Below, piece by piece: positions 15,569 through 24,445 of a stretch of 64,000 bases of DNA. The first letter of the stretch is position 1. Each line of letters starts with the position of its first letter. Both the position numbers and the translations under genes were made by a program. Source of the stretch: Azospirillum sp. TSA2s (GTDB lineage Bacteria > Pseudomonadota > Alphaproteobacteria > Azospirillales > Azospirillaceae); NCBI RefSeq assembly GCF_004923315.1, contig NZ_CP039649.1:706001-770000 (forward strand), given 5' to 3'. The notes below the pieces were generated by a model. It was given only the letters and a program-made list of their open reading frames with translations. It was not told the origin of the DNA and made no database searches.

Positions 15569-16354
15569 ATGCCGCAGCAGCAAGCCCTCCCCCTGACCTA
15601 TCTGGAAGCCGGCGAAGCCAACGGCGGAACGCCGATGCTTGTCCTGCACGGGCTGTTCGGCTCGGCCCGCAACTGGCAGACGCTGGCCCGCCGCTTCGGC
15701 GAGCAGCACCGGGTCTATGCGCTGGACCTGCGCAACCATGGCGGCGCGCCTTGGGCGGAGAGCATGAGCTATCCGGACATGGCGGCCGACGTGCTGCGCT
15801 TCCTCGACGACCGCGGCTTCGCCCGTGCCACCGTCGTCGGCCATTCGATGGGCGGCAAGACCGCCATGGCGCTGGCGCTGGCCCATCCCGACCGGGTGGA
15901 GCGGCTGGTGGTCGCCGACATCGCCCCCGTGGCCTACACCCACACCCACGCCCCCTATGTCGCCGCGATGAAGGCGGCGAAGCTGGAGGGCGTCACCCGA
16001 CGGCCGGAGGTGGAGGCCCAGCTGGCCGACGCCGTGCCGGAGGCGCCGCTGCGCTCCTTCCTGATGCAGAATCTGGTGCTGGAGAACGGCGTCTTCTCCT
16101 GGCGAATCAACCTCGACTCCATCGGGGCGAACATGGCGGGGCTGATCGGCTTCCCCGATTTCGCCGGCGCCCGCTATGACGGCCCGACGCTGTTCATCGG
16201 CGGCGGCGCGTCGGACTACATCCGGCCGGAGCATCACGACGCCATCCGCCGTCATTTCCCCAAGGCGGAAATCCGCATGATCGAGGGGGTCGGGCATTGG
16301 CTGCATGCCGAACGTCCGGCCGAATTTGCGGCGCTGGTGGAGGGTTTCCTCTGA
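15569..16354 (+). CDS. alpha/beta-hydrolase, YbfF-like esterase
   Basis: A 261-residue soluble esterase. The oxyanion-hole loop VLHGLFGSARNWQ, the nucleophile elbow VVGHSMGGKTA with the catalytic Ser, and a C-terminal His in GVGHWLHAERPAEF are all present. Sequence style and length match the YbfF family, which hydrolyses short acyl esters and acyl-CoA in vitro. The gene starts at ATG 15569 with only a weak ribosome binding site. It is followed 147 bp later by enolase in the same direction. Confidence 0.88.
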   Translation: MPQQQALPLTYLEAGEANGGTPMLVLHGLFGSARNWQTLARRFGEQHRVYALDLRNHGGAPWAESMSYPDMAADVLRFLDDRGFARATVVGHSMGGKTAMALALAHPDRVERLVVADIAPVAYTHTHAPYVAAMKAAKLEGVTRRPEVEAQLADAVPEAPLRSFLMQNLVLENGVFSWRINLDSIGANMAGLIGFPDFAGARYDGPTLFIGGGASDYIRPEHHDAIRRHFPKAEIRMIEGVGHWLHAERPAEFAALVEGFL

Positions 16355-16501
16355 TTTCCGCGGCAAAACCCCGCATTTTCGCGTGGTTGTAAGCCGAAGC
16401 AGATATTGCATCGCCCGGACGTCGGGGCTATCAAGCCTGCGCGCCTTAAAACGCGGCCTGCGAGACAACGCGGCTGCCATTCCTCGAAGGATCGACCGAC
16501 C

Positions 16502-17779
16502 ATGAGCGTCATCACCGAGATTCACGCCCGCGAAATCCTGGACAGCCGCGGCAACCCGACCGTGGAAGTCGACGTTGCGCTGGACAGCGGCGCCTTCGGC
16601 CGCGCCGCGGTTCCGTCGGGCGCCTCCACCGGCGCCCATGAGGCGGTCGAGCTGCGCGACGGCGACAAGGCCCGCTTCGGCGGCAAGGGCGTGCTGAAGG
16701 CGGTCGAATCGGTCAATGGCGAGATCTACGACGCGCTCGCCGGCCTGGACGCCGACGACCAGCGCGCCATCGACCTCGCCATGATCGATCTGGACGGCAC
16801 CGAGAATAAGAGCCGCCTCGGCGCCAACGCCATCCTGGGCGTGTCGCTGGCGGTCGCCCGCGCCGCCGCCGAGGATGCCGGCCTGCCGCTCTACCGCTAT
16901 GTCGGCGGCGCCTTCGCCTCGCTGCTGCCGGTGCCGATGATGAACATCATCAACGGCGGCGCCCATGCCGACAACCCGATCGACATCCAGGAATTCATGA
17001 TCATGCCGGTGGGCGCCGAGACCGGCGCCGATGCCATCCGCATGGGTTCCGAGATCTTCCAGTCCCTCAAGAAGAAGCTGAAGGACGCCGGCCACAACAC
17101 CAACGTCGGCGACGAGGGCGGCTTCGCCCCCAACATCGGCTCCACCGACGAGGCGCTCGGCTTCGTCATGAAGGCGATCGAGGCCGCCGGCTACAAGCCG
17201 GGCGACGACGTCATGCTGGCGCTCGACGCCGCCTCGACCGAGTTCTTCAAGAACGGCAAGTACGAGCTGGCCGGCGAAGGCAAGTCGCTGTCGCCGGAGC
17301 AGATGGTCACCTACTGGTCCGATCTGGTCGGCCGCTTCCCGATCATCTCGATCGAGGACGGCATGGCCGAGGACGATTGGGAAGGCTGGAAGGCGCTGAC
17401 CGACGCCATCGGCAAAAAGGTGCAGCTGGTCGGCGACGACCTGTTCGTCACCAACCCCAAGCGTCTGGCCCAGGGCATCCGCCAAGGTGTCGCCAACTCG
17501 ATCCTGGTCAAGGTGAACCAGATCGGCACGCTGTCGGAGACGCTGGAAGCGGTGGATATGGCGCACAAGGCCGGCTACACCGCCGTCCTGTCGCACCGCT
17601 CCGGCGAGACCGAGGACAGCACCATCGCCGATCTGGCGGTCGCCACCAACTGCGGCCAGATCAAGACCGGCTCGCTGAGCCGTTCGGATCGTCTGGCCAA
17701 GTACAACCAGCTGATCCGCATCGAGGAGCAGCTCGGCGTCGCCGCCCGCTTCGCCGGCCGCGGCATCCTGAAGGCCTAA
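16502..17779 (+). CDS. eno: enolase
   Basis: Enolase interconverts 2-phosphoglycerate and phosphoenolpyruvate in glycolysis. The 425-residue length is standard. Conserved parts include EIHAREILDSRGNPTVEVDV, VPSGASTGAHEAVELRD, the metal and active-site segments NIINGGAHADNPIDIQEFMI and GDEGGFAPN, VGDDLFVTNPKRL, and SHRSGETEDSTIADLAV. The start is the ATG at 16502, which begins MSVITEIHARE as expected. A strong terminator follows within 15 bp. Confidence 0.98.
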   Translation: MSVITEIHAREILDSRGNPTVEVDVALDSGAFGRAAVPSGASTGAHEAVELRDGDKARFGGKGVLKAVESVNGEIYDALAGLDADDQRAIDLAMIDLDGTENKSRLGANAILGVSLAVARAAAEDAGLPLYRYVGGAFASLLPVPMMNIINGGAHADNPIDIQEFMIMPVGAETGADAIRMGSEIFQSLKKKLKDAGHNTNVGDEGGFAPNIGSTDEALGFVMKAIEAAGYKPGDDVMLALDAASTEFFKNGKYELAGEGKSLSPEQMVTYWSDLVGRFPIISIEDGMAEDDWEGWKALTDAIGKKVQLVGDDLFVTNPKRLAQGIRQGVANSILVKVNQIGTLSETLEAVDMAHKAGYTAVLSHRSGETEDSTIADLAVATNCGQIKTGSLSRSDRLAKYNQLIRIEEQLGVAARFAGRGILKA

Positions 17780-17792
17780 GTGCGGTGAATTG

Positions 17793-17832
17793 AAAAAGCC
17801 CCTCTCCGGGTCGCCGGAGAGGGGCTTTTTTG
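17793..17832 (+). terminator. rho-independent terminator of eno
   Basis: AAAAAGCCCCTCTCCGG and CCGGAGAGGGGCTTTTTT form a near-perfect stem with a four-base loop and T6 tail. The flanking A-run makes it bidirectional. Confidence 0.95.
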
Positions 17833-17852
17833 TTGGTGGGGTGGAGGCTTTG

Positions 17853-17964
17853 GTTGCCCCCACCCTAACCCTCCCCCGCTACGCAGGGGAGGGAACTGCC
17901 GCCGCTTCGCAGAAGGCACCCTCTCCCGCGATAGCGGGGGAGGGTCGGGGTGGGGGCAAAACGA
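17853..17964. repeat. gene-end palindromic repeat, copy 1
   Basis: The block starts GCCCCCACCCTAACCCTCCC and ends with the complementary GGGAGGGTCGGGGTGGGGGC. It has two inner short hairpins (CCCCCGC...GCAGGGG and CTCCCGC...GCGGGGGAG). Related blocks lie at 23550, 41395 and 42854. It sits between the eno terminator and the convergent depolymerase. Confidence 0.85.
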
Positions 17965-17974
17965 ACGCCGCCCC

Positions 17975-19039
17975 TCACTCGCCCGCCAGCGCGCCGATCA
18001 TCTTGCGGACGGCGGTCATCTGGAAGCCGCCCTTGCGGGCGAAGTCGTAGCCGGTGTAGCCGAACCAGTCCCAGCAGGCCTTGGGGTTGGAGGACAGCTT
18101 GGCGTCGCCGTCGATCTGCGGGTACAGCACGACGATGTTGTTGACGTCGGCCCAGCGGTTGTAGCCGGCGTTCACGGCGAAATGGTCGCCGATCAGGTTC
18201 GACGCCATCTTGCAGCCGTGGAAGGCGACATGGATGCGGCAGGTCTGCTTGCCGCCCTCGCAGGCTTCCGGAACATAGATGTAGCCGGTCTTGGCCATGC
18301 CGCTGCGGCTGGTGTCGCCGATGAAGGGCGCCTGGTTGAACAGCTGCGGCTGGTGGGCCGCGGTAGGGGCGTTCGGAGTTTTGGCGTCGGCGTAGAAGAA
18401 GCGGACGATGGCGCCTGCCTGATCGTACTGGCAGTTGTTGATGTATTCGCTCTTTTCATCCTCTTTCGGGATGAAGTCGCAGGCGGCACCATAGCCGTCG
18501 GTGATGTAGGCATGCGCCGCCTTCGGCAGCTTCACGTAGGAGACGTTCGCCTCCGGCACGCCCAGCGCCTTGTAGAACTGCTCCGTGGCATCGGCGACCG
18601 GGCGCTTCACCGTCACGTCGTTGTCGCCGTTGAACAGGTAGATCTTCGACTGCGCCATGTTGGACAGCGGATCGATGTCCTTGGCCTTCTCGCGCGCCTT
18701 GGCGTTGGCGACCAGCGCGTCGACGTTGGGAGCGCCCATCGCCACGTCCATGCAGCGCTTCAGCGCCACCACCGCCGGGGCAATGCCGCCCTCCGACACC
18801 TCGGCGCAATCATAGGGGCCGCCGGCGACGAGGCCCGCCGCCTTGACCAGCCCCGAATAGGCGACCTGGAACTGCCCGGCCATATAGGCGCCGGAGGAGA
18901 TGCCCGACACCGTGGTCTGCGCCGGGTCGATCTTCAGCTTCAAATCCGACAGCTTGACTTGCGCCGCTGCGGGAAGCGGTGCCAGGACGACGAGCGCCGC
19001 CAGCGCGGTTTTCACAATGACTTGCTTGGAAATGCTCAT
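17975..19039 (-). CDS. secreted/periplasmic poly(3-hydroxybutyrate) depolymerase
   Basis: The protein has a Sec signal peptide (KQVIVKTALAALVVLAPLPA, likely cut after AQA-type residues near 26) and an alpha/beta-hydrolase domain. The lipase box is close to the N-terminus: VSGISSGAYMAGQ with G46-I-S48-S-G50. An acidic residue in LFNGDNDVTVKRP and a His in LPKAAHAYITDGYG could complete the triad. This arrangement resembles the type II depolymerase described from the periplasm of Rhodospirillum rubrum. Length is 354 residues with several paired Cys. PhaC is encoded 5.4 kb away. Confidence 0.85.
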   Translation of the reverse strand: MSISKQVIVKTALAALVVLAPLPAAAQVKLSDLKLKIDPAQTTVSGISSGAYMAGQFQVAYSGLVKAAGLVAGGPYDCAEVSEGGIAPAVVALKRCMDVAMGAPNVDALVANAKAREKAKDIDPLSNMAQSKIYLFNGDNDVTVKRPVADATEQFYKALGVPEANVSYVKLPKAAHAYITDGYGAACDFIPKEDEKSEYINNCQYDQAGAIVRFFYADAKTPNAPTAAHQPQLFNQAPFIGDTSRSGMAKTGYIYVPEACEGGKQTCRIHVAFHGCKMASNLIGDHFAVNAGYNRWADVNNIVVLYPQIDGDAKLSSNPKACWDWFGYTGYDFARKGGFQMTAVRKMIGALAGE

Positions 19040-19438
19040 GGGAGGGTCACCTTTGCCCTGCTAAGGGTGTCAACGTCGCATGGACAGCGGCGGTCTGCGC
19101 CCCGCCCCTTCGTCGCGTCATCCGTCCCCGCCGTGCCGATCCTGTCCCGGCAAGCCGGGCGGCGCACGATCAGATTGTTGCCGGCCGCCCCGTGGGCTGA
19201 AACCGTGGCCGAAGCCGGCGCAGAAGGTAGCAATGCAATAATGATTGTCTAATAAAAAGAATATCGACCGCCGCGATGCACGCATTAATACGCAATGCTG
19301 CACCCTGCCGCCGCCGGCGGCGCAGGCGTGGGGCGGTCATGGAAAAGGCCGGCGGAGCCTTCGCCCCGCCGGCCTTTCACCATGCACCCTGTGGACCGTC
19401 CCGCCCTGCGGCACCCGGTCGGCGCCGAATCGGGCGTC
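19040..19438. other. intergenic region, no gene seen
   Basis: Upstream region of the depolymerase. The part near 19220-19290 is A+T-rich (AATAATGATTGTCTAATAAA) and may hold its promoter. At 19345-19375 a GCCGGCGG...CCGCCGGC palindrome (GGCCGGCGGAG/CCCCGCCGGCC) lies downstream of the peroxiredoxin and may terminate it. No ORF is convincing. Confidence 0.4.
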
Positions 19439-19966
19439 TCAGCCCCGCAAGTAAGCCAGCACGGTCTCCGGCGAGGATTCGCCGTAGGGGTCGCCGTTCT
19501 CGCCCTCGTCGTTGATGCCCGGCTCCTCGAACCACTTCTCGACGACGCCGTCCTTCACGACCATGGCATAGCGCCAGGACCGGAAGCCGAAGCCGACATG
19601 GTCCTTGTCGATCAGCATGCCCATGCGGCGGGTGAAATGACCCGAGCCGTCGGGGATCAGCTTCACCTTCTTCAGGTTCAGGCTCTTGCCCCACTGGTAC
19701 ATGACGAAGGCGTCGTTGACGCTGAGGCAATAGACCTCGTCGATGCCCAAATCCTTGAAATCGTCATAGAGCCGCTCAAAGGCGGGGCACTGCTCGTTGG
19801 AGCAGGTCGGCGTGAAGGCGCCGGGCAGCGAGAAAAGAACCACCCGCTTGCCCTGGAACAGCTCGTCGCTCCGCACATCCTGCCAACGGAACGGGTTGGG
19901 TCCGCCGACGCTCTCGTCGCGCACGCGGGTCTTGAACACCACCGAGGGGACCTTGCGCCCTTCCAT
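19439..19966 (-). CDS. peroxiredoxin, Prx5-like
   Basis: A thiol peroxidase of the AhpC/TSA superfamily that reduces hydroperoxides. The peroxidatic Cys lies in SLPGAFTPTCSNEQCP, with a second Cys five residues later. GSGHFTRRMGMLIDKDHVGF and RYAMVVKDGVVEKWFEEPG are typical of Prx5-like proteins. I chose the second of two adjacent ATGs (19964-19966) because of the GGAG six bases upstream; this gives 175 residues, close to family length. A longer open frame upstream to 20329 has no family similarity. The gene is divergent from the secretion operon. Confidence 0.92.
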   Translation of the reverse strand: MEGRKVPSVVFKTRVRDESVGGPNPFRWQDVRSDELFQGKRVVLFSLPGAFTPTCSNEQCPAFERLYDDFKDLGIDEVYCLSVNDAFVMYQWGKSLNLKKVKLIPDGSGHFTRRMGMLIDKDHVGFGFRSWRYAMVVKDGVVEKWFEEPGINDEGENGDPYGESSPETVLAYLRG

Positions 19967-20261
19967 CATCTTCTCCGGCTGTGGTTGGGGTGGACCGGCG
20001 GAATCGCCGCTGCGGGCCACGATACCGGCAATGCCCGGCCCCTCCAACCGGCCATAGGTCATGCGTCCCTGCCGGCCAGCGGGGCAATTCACCCCGAATG
20101 AACAAACAATACCGGAGTAGTCTTGCGCAAAAGTGGTGGCATCCGGTGGCAATCCTGTGACGTCCCCGAATGTTAAGGTCCCATTTACCAAGATGGCGTT
20201 CTCTGACCTCGCCTGCATCCAGTGGGCACTGCGCTGACCGGTGACAATTGGAGGGCTGTTC

Positions 20262-22031
20262 ATGCCTGTTACTACCAAGTTCAACTCTTTGCGACAGCCC
20301 GGCAATGATAAGCCGGAAGCCGCTTTCAATCGCGGTTATTTCACCAGGATACTCGTTAGTACATTTATCTTCAGCGCCACCATCAACGCCCTGATGCTGG
20401 CCATGCCGCTTTATTCGCTTCAGGTGTTCAGCCGCGCAATTCCGTCCGGCAATTACGACACCCTGATCATGCTGACGCTGATCGTCGTGCTCGCGCTGAC
20501 GCTGAGCGGCTTGCTGGAGATGGTGCGCTCCCGCCTGCTGGCCCGCGCCGGCAACGCGCTGGAGGTGCGGTGGCGCCGCCGGCTGACCGCCGACGCGCTG
20601 GACGCCGCCGGCCGCGGCCGTCCGGACAATGGTCCGCTCGCCGACCTGATGGAGCTGAAGGGCGCCTTCTCGCGTCCGTCGCTGCCGGCGCTGATGGATC
20701 TGCCCTGGGCTCCGCTCTACGTCATCGGCATCTACGTCATCCATCCGATGCTGGCGCTGGTGCTGGTGGTGTCGATGGCGATCATGGCGGTGATGGGCTG
20801 GATCGGCTACATGGCCGTCAAGGACATCAACGACGAGAGCAAGCTGCCGGCCAGCCGCGCCCAGAAGCTGTTCGAGGCGCTGGCCTCCCGCTCCGACACC
20901 GTGCGCGGCCTGCGCATGGGCAACGCCTCGCTGGACGCCGTCAACCGCGACTTCCTGACCGCCAGCGCCATGCAGAACCAGGGCTATGAGCGCAGCGCCG
21001 CCATCGGCGCCGCCACCAAGTGGGTCCGCATGGTCCTGCAGATCGCCGTGACGGGCATCGGCGCCTGGCTGGTGATCGAGCAGCACCTGTCCTTCGGCGG
21101 CATGATCGCCACCTCGATGCTGGTTGGCCGCGGCCTCGCCCCGATCGAGCAGACCGCCGGCGCCTGGGGCGGGCTGGTCCGCTCCGCCCAGGCCGTCCGC
21201 CGCCTGCTGCCGCTGCTGAAGCGCCTGTCTCGTGAGCCGGAGCGTCCCTCCGTGCCCGTCGAGAGCGAGCGCCTGACCGTCGAGAACCTGCTGTTCGTCT
21301 CCCCCCGCGACCAGAAGCCGATCCTGCGCAGCGTCACCCTGTCGGTCGAGCCGGGCGAGACCGTCTGCATCGCCGGCCCCAACCGCTCGGGCAAGTCGGT
21401 TCTGGCCCGCCTGCTGGCCGGTGTCGCCCTGCCGTCGGCCGGTACGGTGCGGCTGGGCGGCCTGTCCGTCGCCACCCTGACCCCCGACAGCCCCGAACAG
21501 GGCATCGGCTACCTGCCGCAGCAGGTCGATCTCCTGCCCGGCAGCATCGCCGACAACATCGCCCGCTTCACCACCGCCACCCGTGAACAAGTGGAAGAGG
21601 CCGCCAAGGCCGTCGGCCTCCACGAGTGGATCGAAAGCCTGCCCATGGGCTACGAGACCGAGGTCAACGATCCGCTGTCCCCGATCACCGGCGCCAGCGC
21701 CCGCCTGATCGGCCTTGCCCGCGCCGCCTTCGGCCAGCCGCCGCTGCTGGTGCTGGACGAGCCGACCGCCGGCCTGGATGAGCTGGGCATCAAGGCGGTC
21801 CGCGCCTTCGTCGCGGCCTGCAAGGAGCGCGGGGCGACCACCATCGTCATGACCCACGCCCCGATCTTCGTCGACATGTCCGACCACACCTATGTCCTGA
21901 AGAACGGCATGGCGATGGAGCTGCCGCGTCCGGACCAGCAGCAGGCCCAGCCCGGCGCCGTCAACCTCGCCCGCCTTCGCAATCTCGGCCCTCAGGGTCC
22001 GTCCGCCGCCACGGCGGGGGCCGCCGGCTGA
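20262..22031 (+). CDS. type I secretion ABC transporter/ATPase, PrtD-like
   Basis: This is the inner-membrane exporter of a type I secretion system. The first 280 or so residues hold a six-helix ABC membrane domain (FSATINALMLAMPLYSLQVF, LVLVVSMAIMAVMGWIG). The ATPase domain has Walker A GPNRSGKS (about residue 371), Q-loop YLPQQVDLLPGS, Walker B LLVLDEPTAGLDE and H-loop VMTHAP. The signature motif is abnormal: ITGASARLIGLARA where LSGGQRQRIGLARA is usual (near residue 474). I chose the ATG at 20262 because of GGAGG upstream; an in-frame GTG at 20241 is possible. The adaptor gene follows by 70 bp. No outer-membrane channel or RTX substrate is in the window. Confidence 0.9.
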   Translation: MPVTTKFNSLRQPGNDKPEAAFNRGYFTRILVSTFIFSATINALMLAMPLYSLQVFSRAIPSGNYDTLIMLTLIVVLALTLSGLLEMVRSRLLARAGNALEVRWRRRLTADALDAAGRGRPDNGPLADLMELKGAFSRPSLPALMDLPWAPLYVIGIYVIHPMLALVLVVSMAIMAVMGWIGYMAVKDINDESKLPASRAQKLFEALASRSDTVRGLRMGNASLDAVNRDFLTASAMQNQGYERSAAIGAATKWVRMVLQIAVTGIGAWLVIEQHLSFGGMIATSMLVGRGLAPIEQTAGAWGGLVRSAQAVRRLLPLLKRLSREPERPSVPVESERLTVENLLFVSPRDQKPILRSVTLSVEPGETVCIAGPNRSGKSVLARLLAGVALPSAGTVRLGGLSVATLTPDSPEQGIGYLPQQVDLLPGSIADNIARFTTATREQVEEAAKAVGLHEWIESLPMGYETEVNDPLSPITGASARLIGLARAAFGQPPLLVLDEPTAGLDELGIKAVRAFVAACKERGATTIVMTHAPIFVDMSDHTYVLKNGMAMELPRPDQQQAQPGAVNLARLRNLGPQGPSAATAGAAG

Positions 22032-22101
22032 CCGCCGGCACTGCCCCCAAGACCGACCATCCGGTTAGCGACGCCCGACCCGACAGAGCCAAGGAAGCCC
22101 C

Positions 22102-23517
22102 ATGACCACGATGACCACGACGTTCCCCGCCCCGCTGTCCGGTGACAACGGTTCCGAAACCCCCGCCGGCAAGCCGTCGCGCAAGACGGCGACCATCACC
22201 TCGATCCATGCGCTGCGGGCGACGATGCCGGAAACCGGCGTGCGCGGCCTGCTGCTGGGCGGCTTCCTGGTCCTGGCGGTCGGCTTCGGCGGCATGACCG
22301 GCTGGGCGGCGGTGGCCCCGCTGCACAGCGCGATCAGCGCGTCGGGCTCGCTGGCGCCGGAAACCGGCCGCAAGGTGGTGAAGAACACCGAAGGCGGCGT
22401 CATCAGCGCCATCCTGGTCCATGAGGGCGACCGGGTCGACGCCGGTCAGGTCCTGATGCGGCTGGACAACACCGAGGCGCAGACCCGCCTGGACATGCTG
22501 AACGCCGCGCTGTTCGACACGCTGGCCTCCGAAGCGCGCCTGTCGGCCGAGCTGTTCGAGAAGCCCGCCATCGAATGGCCGGCCGAGCTGGCCGCCCGCC
22601 GCGGCAAGGAGCCGGCGGTCGACAACGCCATGCAGAACCAGGAGAAGCTGTTCCAGGTCCGCCGCAACCAGCTGGAGACCGAGGCGAAGCTGACGCAGGA
22701 CCGCATCGCCACGCTGGGCGACGAGGTGAAGAGCCTGGAGCAGCAGCGCGCCTTCCTGAACCGCGAGATCAAGCTGTCGGACGAGGACATCCAGATCACC
22801 CAGGGCCTGCTGGACCGCGGCAACTCCACCCGCACCAAGCTGGTGGCGGCGCAGAAGGAGAACGCGCAGCTCCACGCCCAGGACCACGAGCTGGAAGCCC
22901 GCATGTCGCAGTCGCGCCAGCAGGCGGTCGACGCCCAGGGCGATCTGGTCCGCCGCCGCAGCGACTTCCGCGAGAAGGTGCTGGTCGAGCTGGACAAGGC
23001 GCGCGGCGACGCCCAGAAGCTGGCCGAGCAGATCCGCGACGCCAAGAACCGCCTGGACAACCGCACCATCAAGGCGCCGGACGCCGGCAACGTCGTGATG
23101 TACGGCCACCCGGCTGTCGGCGGCACCATCACCGCCAACGAGCCGGTGCTGGACATCGTCCCCGACGACAAGGCCCTGCTGGCCGAGGTCCGCATCCAGC
23201 CGAAGGACATCAAGTCGATGGCCGTCGACCTGCCGGTGAAGGTGCAGCTGACCGCCTATGACAGCCGCGTCGTCGGCACCATCGACGGCACCGTCTCCTA
23301 CGTCTCGGCCGACCGCCTGACCGACAACGCGACCCGCCAGGAATATTATCTGGCCCGCATCCGCCTGAAGGACGCCGACAGCCACGAGGTCCGCAACCTG
23401 AAGATCAAGGCCGGCATGCCGGTGGAAGCCCGCATCGTGCTCTCCGCCCGCACCCCGCTGGACTATCTGATCCAGCCGCTGCGCCAGTCCTACGTGAAGG
23501 CGTTCATCCAGGAGTGA
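22102..23517 (+). CDS. type I secretion periplasmic adaptor, HlyD family
   Basis: The membrane fusion protein links the ABC exporter to a TolC-like channel. It has a cytoplasmic N-terminus, one transmembrane helix (GLLLGGFLVLAVGFGGMTGW, about residues 50-75), a lipoyl-like half motif (GRKVVKNTEGGVISAILVHE) and a long coiled coil (residues about 130-310, rich in Gln, Arg, Leu and Ala). The second lipoyl/beta-barrel part carries IKAPDAGNVV, and the protein ends LDYLIQPLRQSYVKAFIQE, a typical HlyD C-terminus. Its 471 residues are normal. AAGGAAGC precedes the ATG. It forms an operon with the exporter. Confidence 0.93.
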   Translation: MTTMTTTFPAPLSGDNGSETPAGKPSRKTATITSIHALRATMPETGVRGLLLGGFLVLAVGFGGMTGWAAVAPLHSAISASGSLAPETGRKVVKNTEGGVISAILVHEGDRVDAGQVLMRLDNTEAQTRLDMLNAALFDTLASEARLSAELFEKPAIEWPAELAARRGKEPAVDNAMQNQEKLFQVRRNQLETEAKLTQDRIATLGDEVKSLEQQRAFLNREIKLSDEDIQITQGLLDRGNSTRTKLVAAQKENAQLHAQDHELEARMSQSRQQAVDAQGDLVRRRSDFREKVLVELDKARGDAQKLAEQIRDAKNRLDNRTIKAPDAGNVVMYGHPAVGGTITANEPVLDIVPDDKALLAEVRIQPKDIKSMAVDLPVKVQLTAYDSRVVGTIDGTVSYVSADRLTDNATRQEYYLARIRLKDADSHEVRNLKIKAGMPVEARIVLSARTPLDYLIQPLRQSYVKAFIQE

Positions 23518-23549
23518 CGGGTGGATGGGGGATGGGGGTGCGAGGTTAG

Positions 23550-23657
23550 ACCCCCACCTATCCTCCCCCGCTGGGCGGGGGAGGGACTGCCGCCACTCTC
23601 CCGCACAAGCACTTGCTCCCTCCCCTGCCCAGCGGGGGAGGGTTGGGGTGGGGGCAT
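23550..23657. repeat. gene-end palindromic repeat, copy 2
   Basis: GACCCCCACCTATCCTCCCC at one end pairs with GGGGGAGGGTTGGGGTGGGG at the other. The inner hairpin is CCCCCGCTGGGCGGGGG. It is nearly identical to the left half of the copy at 41395. Confidence 0.9.
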
Positions 23658-23683
23658 CGTCAGCCATCCCCTTCCCCACACAC

Positions 23684-23720
23684 GAAAAAGCCCCCGGCCA
23701 TCCTGCCGCGGGCTTTTTCT
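23684..23720. terminator. bidirectional terminator between adaptor and lipoprotein genes
   Basis: GAAAAAGCCC(C)CGGC and GCCGCGGGCTTTTTC form a stem with A-run and T-run flanks. It serves the plus-strand secretion operon and the convergent lipoprotein gene. Confidence 0.88.
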
Positions 23721-23733
23721 TTACCCAAAACCC

Positions 23734-24138
23734 TCAGCTCTTGCCCGGCTGCAGGTTGGGCTTCGGCGGTATGGGCAGAGGCTCCGGCATCTGGATCGCT
23801 TCCGTCTGCTCCCGCGTGCGGCGCGATGCCGCACGGTCCTCGGCGAGGCGGTCCATCGCCTGCTGGCGCTGCGCCTCGGTGGTCAGATCGGTCGGACGCG
23901 GCGGGACCGTCCCCAGGTTGGGGTAGTCGGTGCGCTCCCCGGTCATGTTGCGGATGGGCGACGAATTGTCGCTGACCGGCGAGGGCTCGCCGGTGACGGC
24001 CCCCAGAAGGCCGGTGTCCAGCGCCCGGTCGCTGCAGGCCGACAGCCCGAAAACCATTGGCATCGCTACGATTAGCGCGCCGACCGCCCGTCCGGCCGCC
24101 ACGATGCCCCGAACGCCTTCCTGACTGCCCGTCACCAT
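23734..24138 (-). CDS. putative lipoprotein (about 134 aa)
   Basis: The N-terminus MVTGSQEGVRGIVAAGRAVG, the hydrophobic stretch ALIVAMPMVFGLS and the lipobox LSAC predict a lipidated periplasmic protein. The mature part is Pro-rich, with a possible helical segment (TEAQRQQAMDRLAEDRAASR), and ends PIPPKPNLQPGKS. No domain is recognised. Two adjacent ATGs (24139-24141 and 24136-24138) follow GGGGAAGG; the exact start is uncertain. It is convergent with the secretion operon and divergent from phaC. Confidence 0.65.
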   Translation of the reverse strand: MVTGSQEGVRGIVAAGRAVGALIVAMPMVFGLSACSDRALDTGLLGAVTGEPSPVSDNSSPIRNMTGERTDYPNLGTVPPRPTDLTTEAQRQQAMDRLAEDRAASRRTREQTEAIQMPEPLPIPPKPNLQPGKS

Positions 24139-24445
24139 CATCCTTCCCCGTGTCTGGCCGCCACGCCACACTTGTGCGACGATCCGCGAAATGAAATGTT
24201 CACATCAGCGGTGTATGAGAGGTCCCGGATTTCTCCCGCACCGCACCGAAAGGCCGGACCGCCGCACGCAACCCACAGCGACATGGTGCAGACCCCCCGG
24301 AATTCATCGCCCGCAAGCCTGTATAGCCGCCCGTCCGCAAGGCCCAAAGCCCAATCTGGCGCAAGCCGGGCCATGAGGACCATGGTGGTCGACACGATGT
24401 GACCGAGACGACGCGACACCCGCCCAAAGAAGAAGGACCGTGCTC

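Noticed and set aside
19970..20329. N-terminal extension of the peroxiredoxin
   Set aside because: The extension has no family similarity and a good ribosome binding site lies just before the internal ATG pair.
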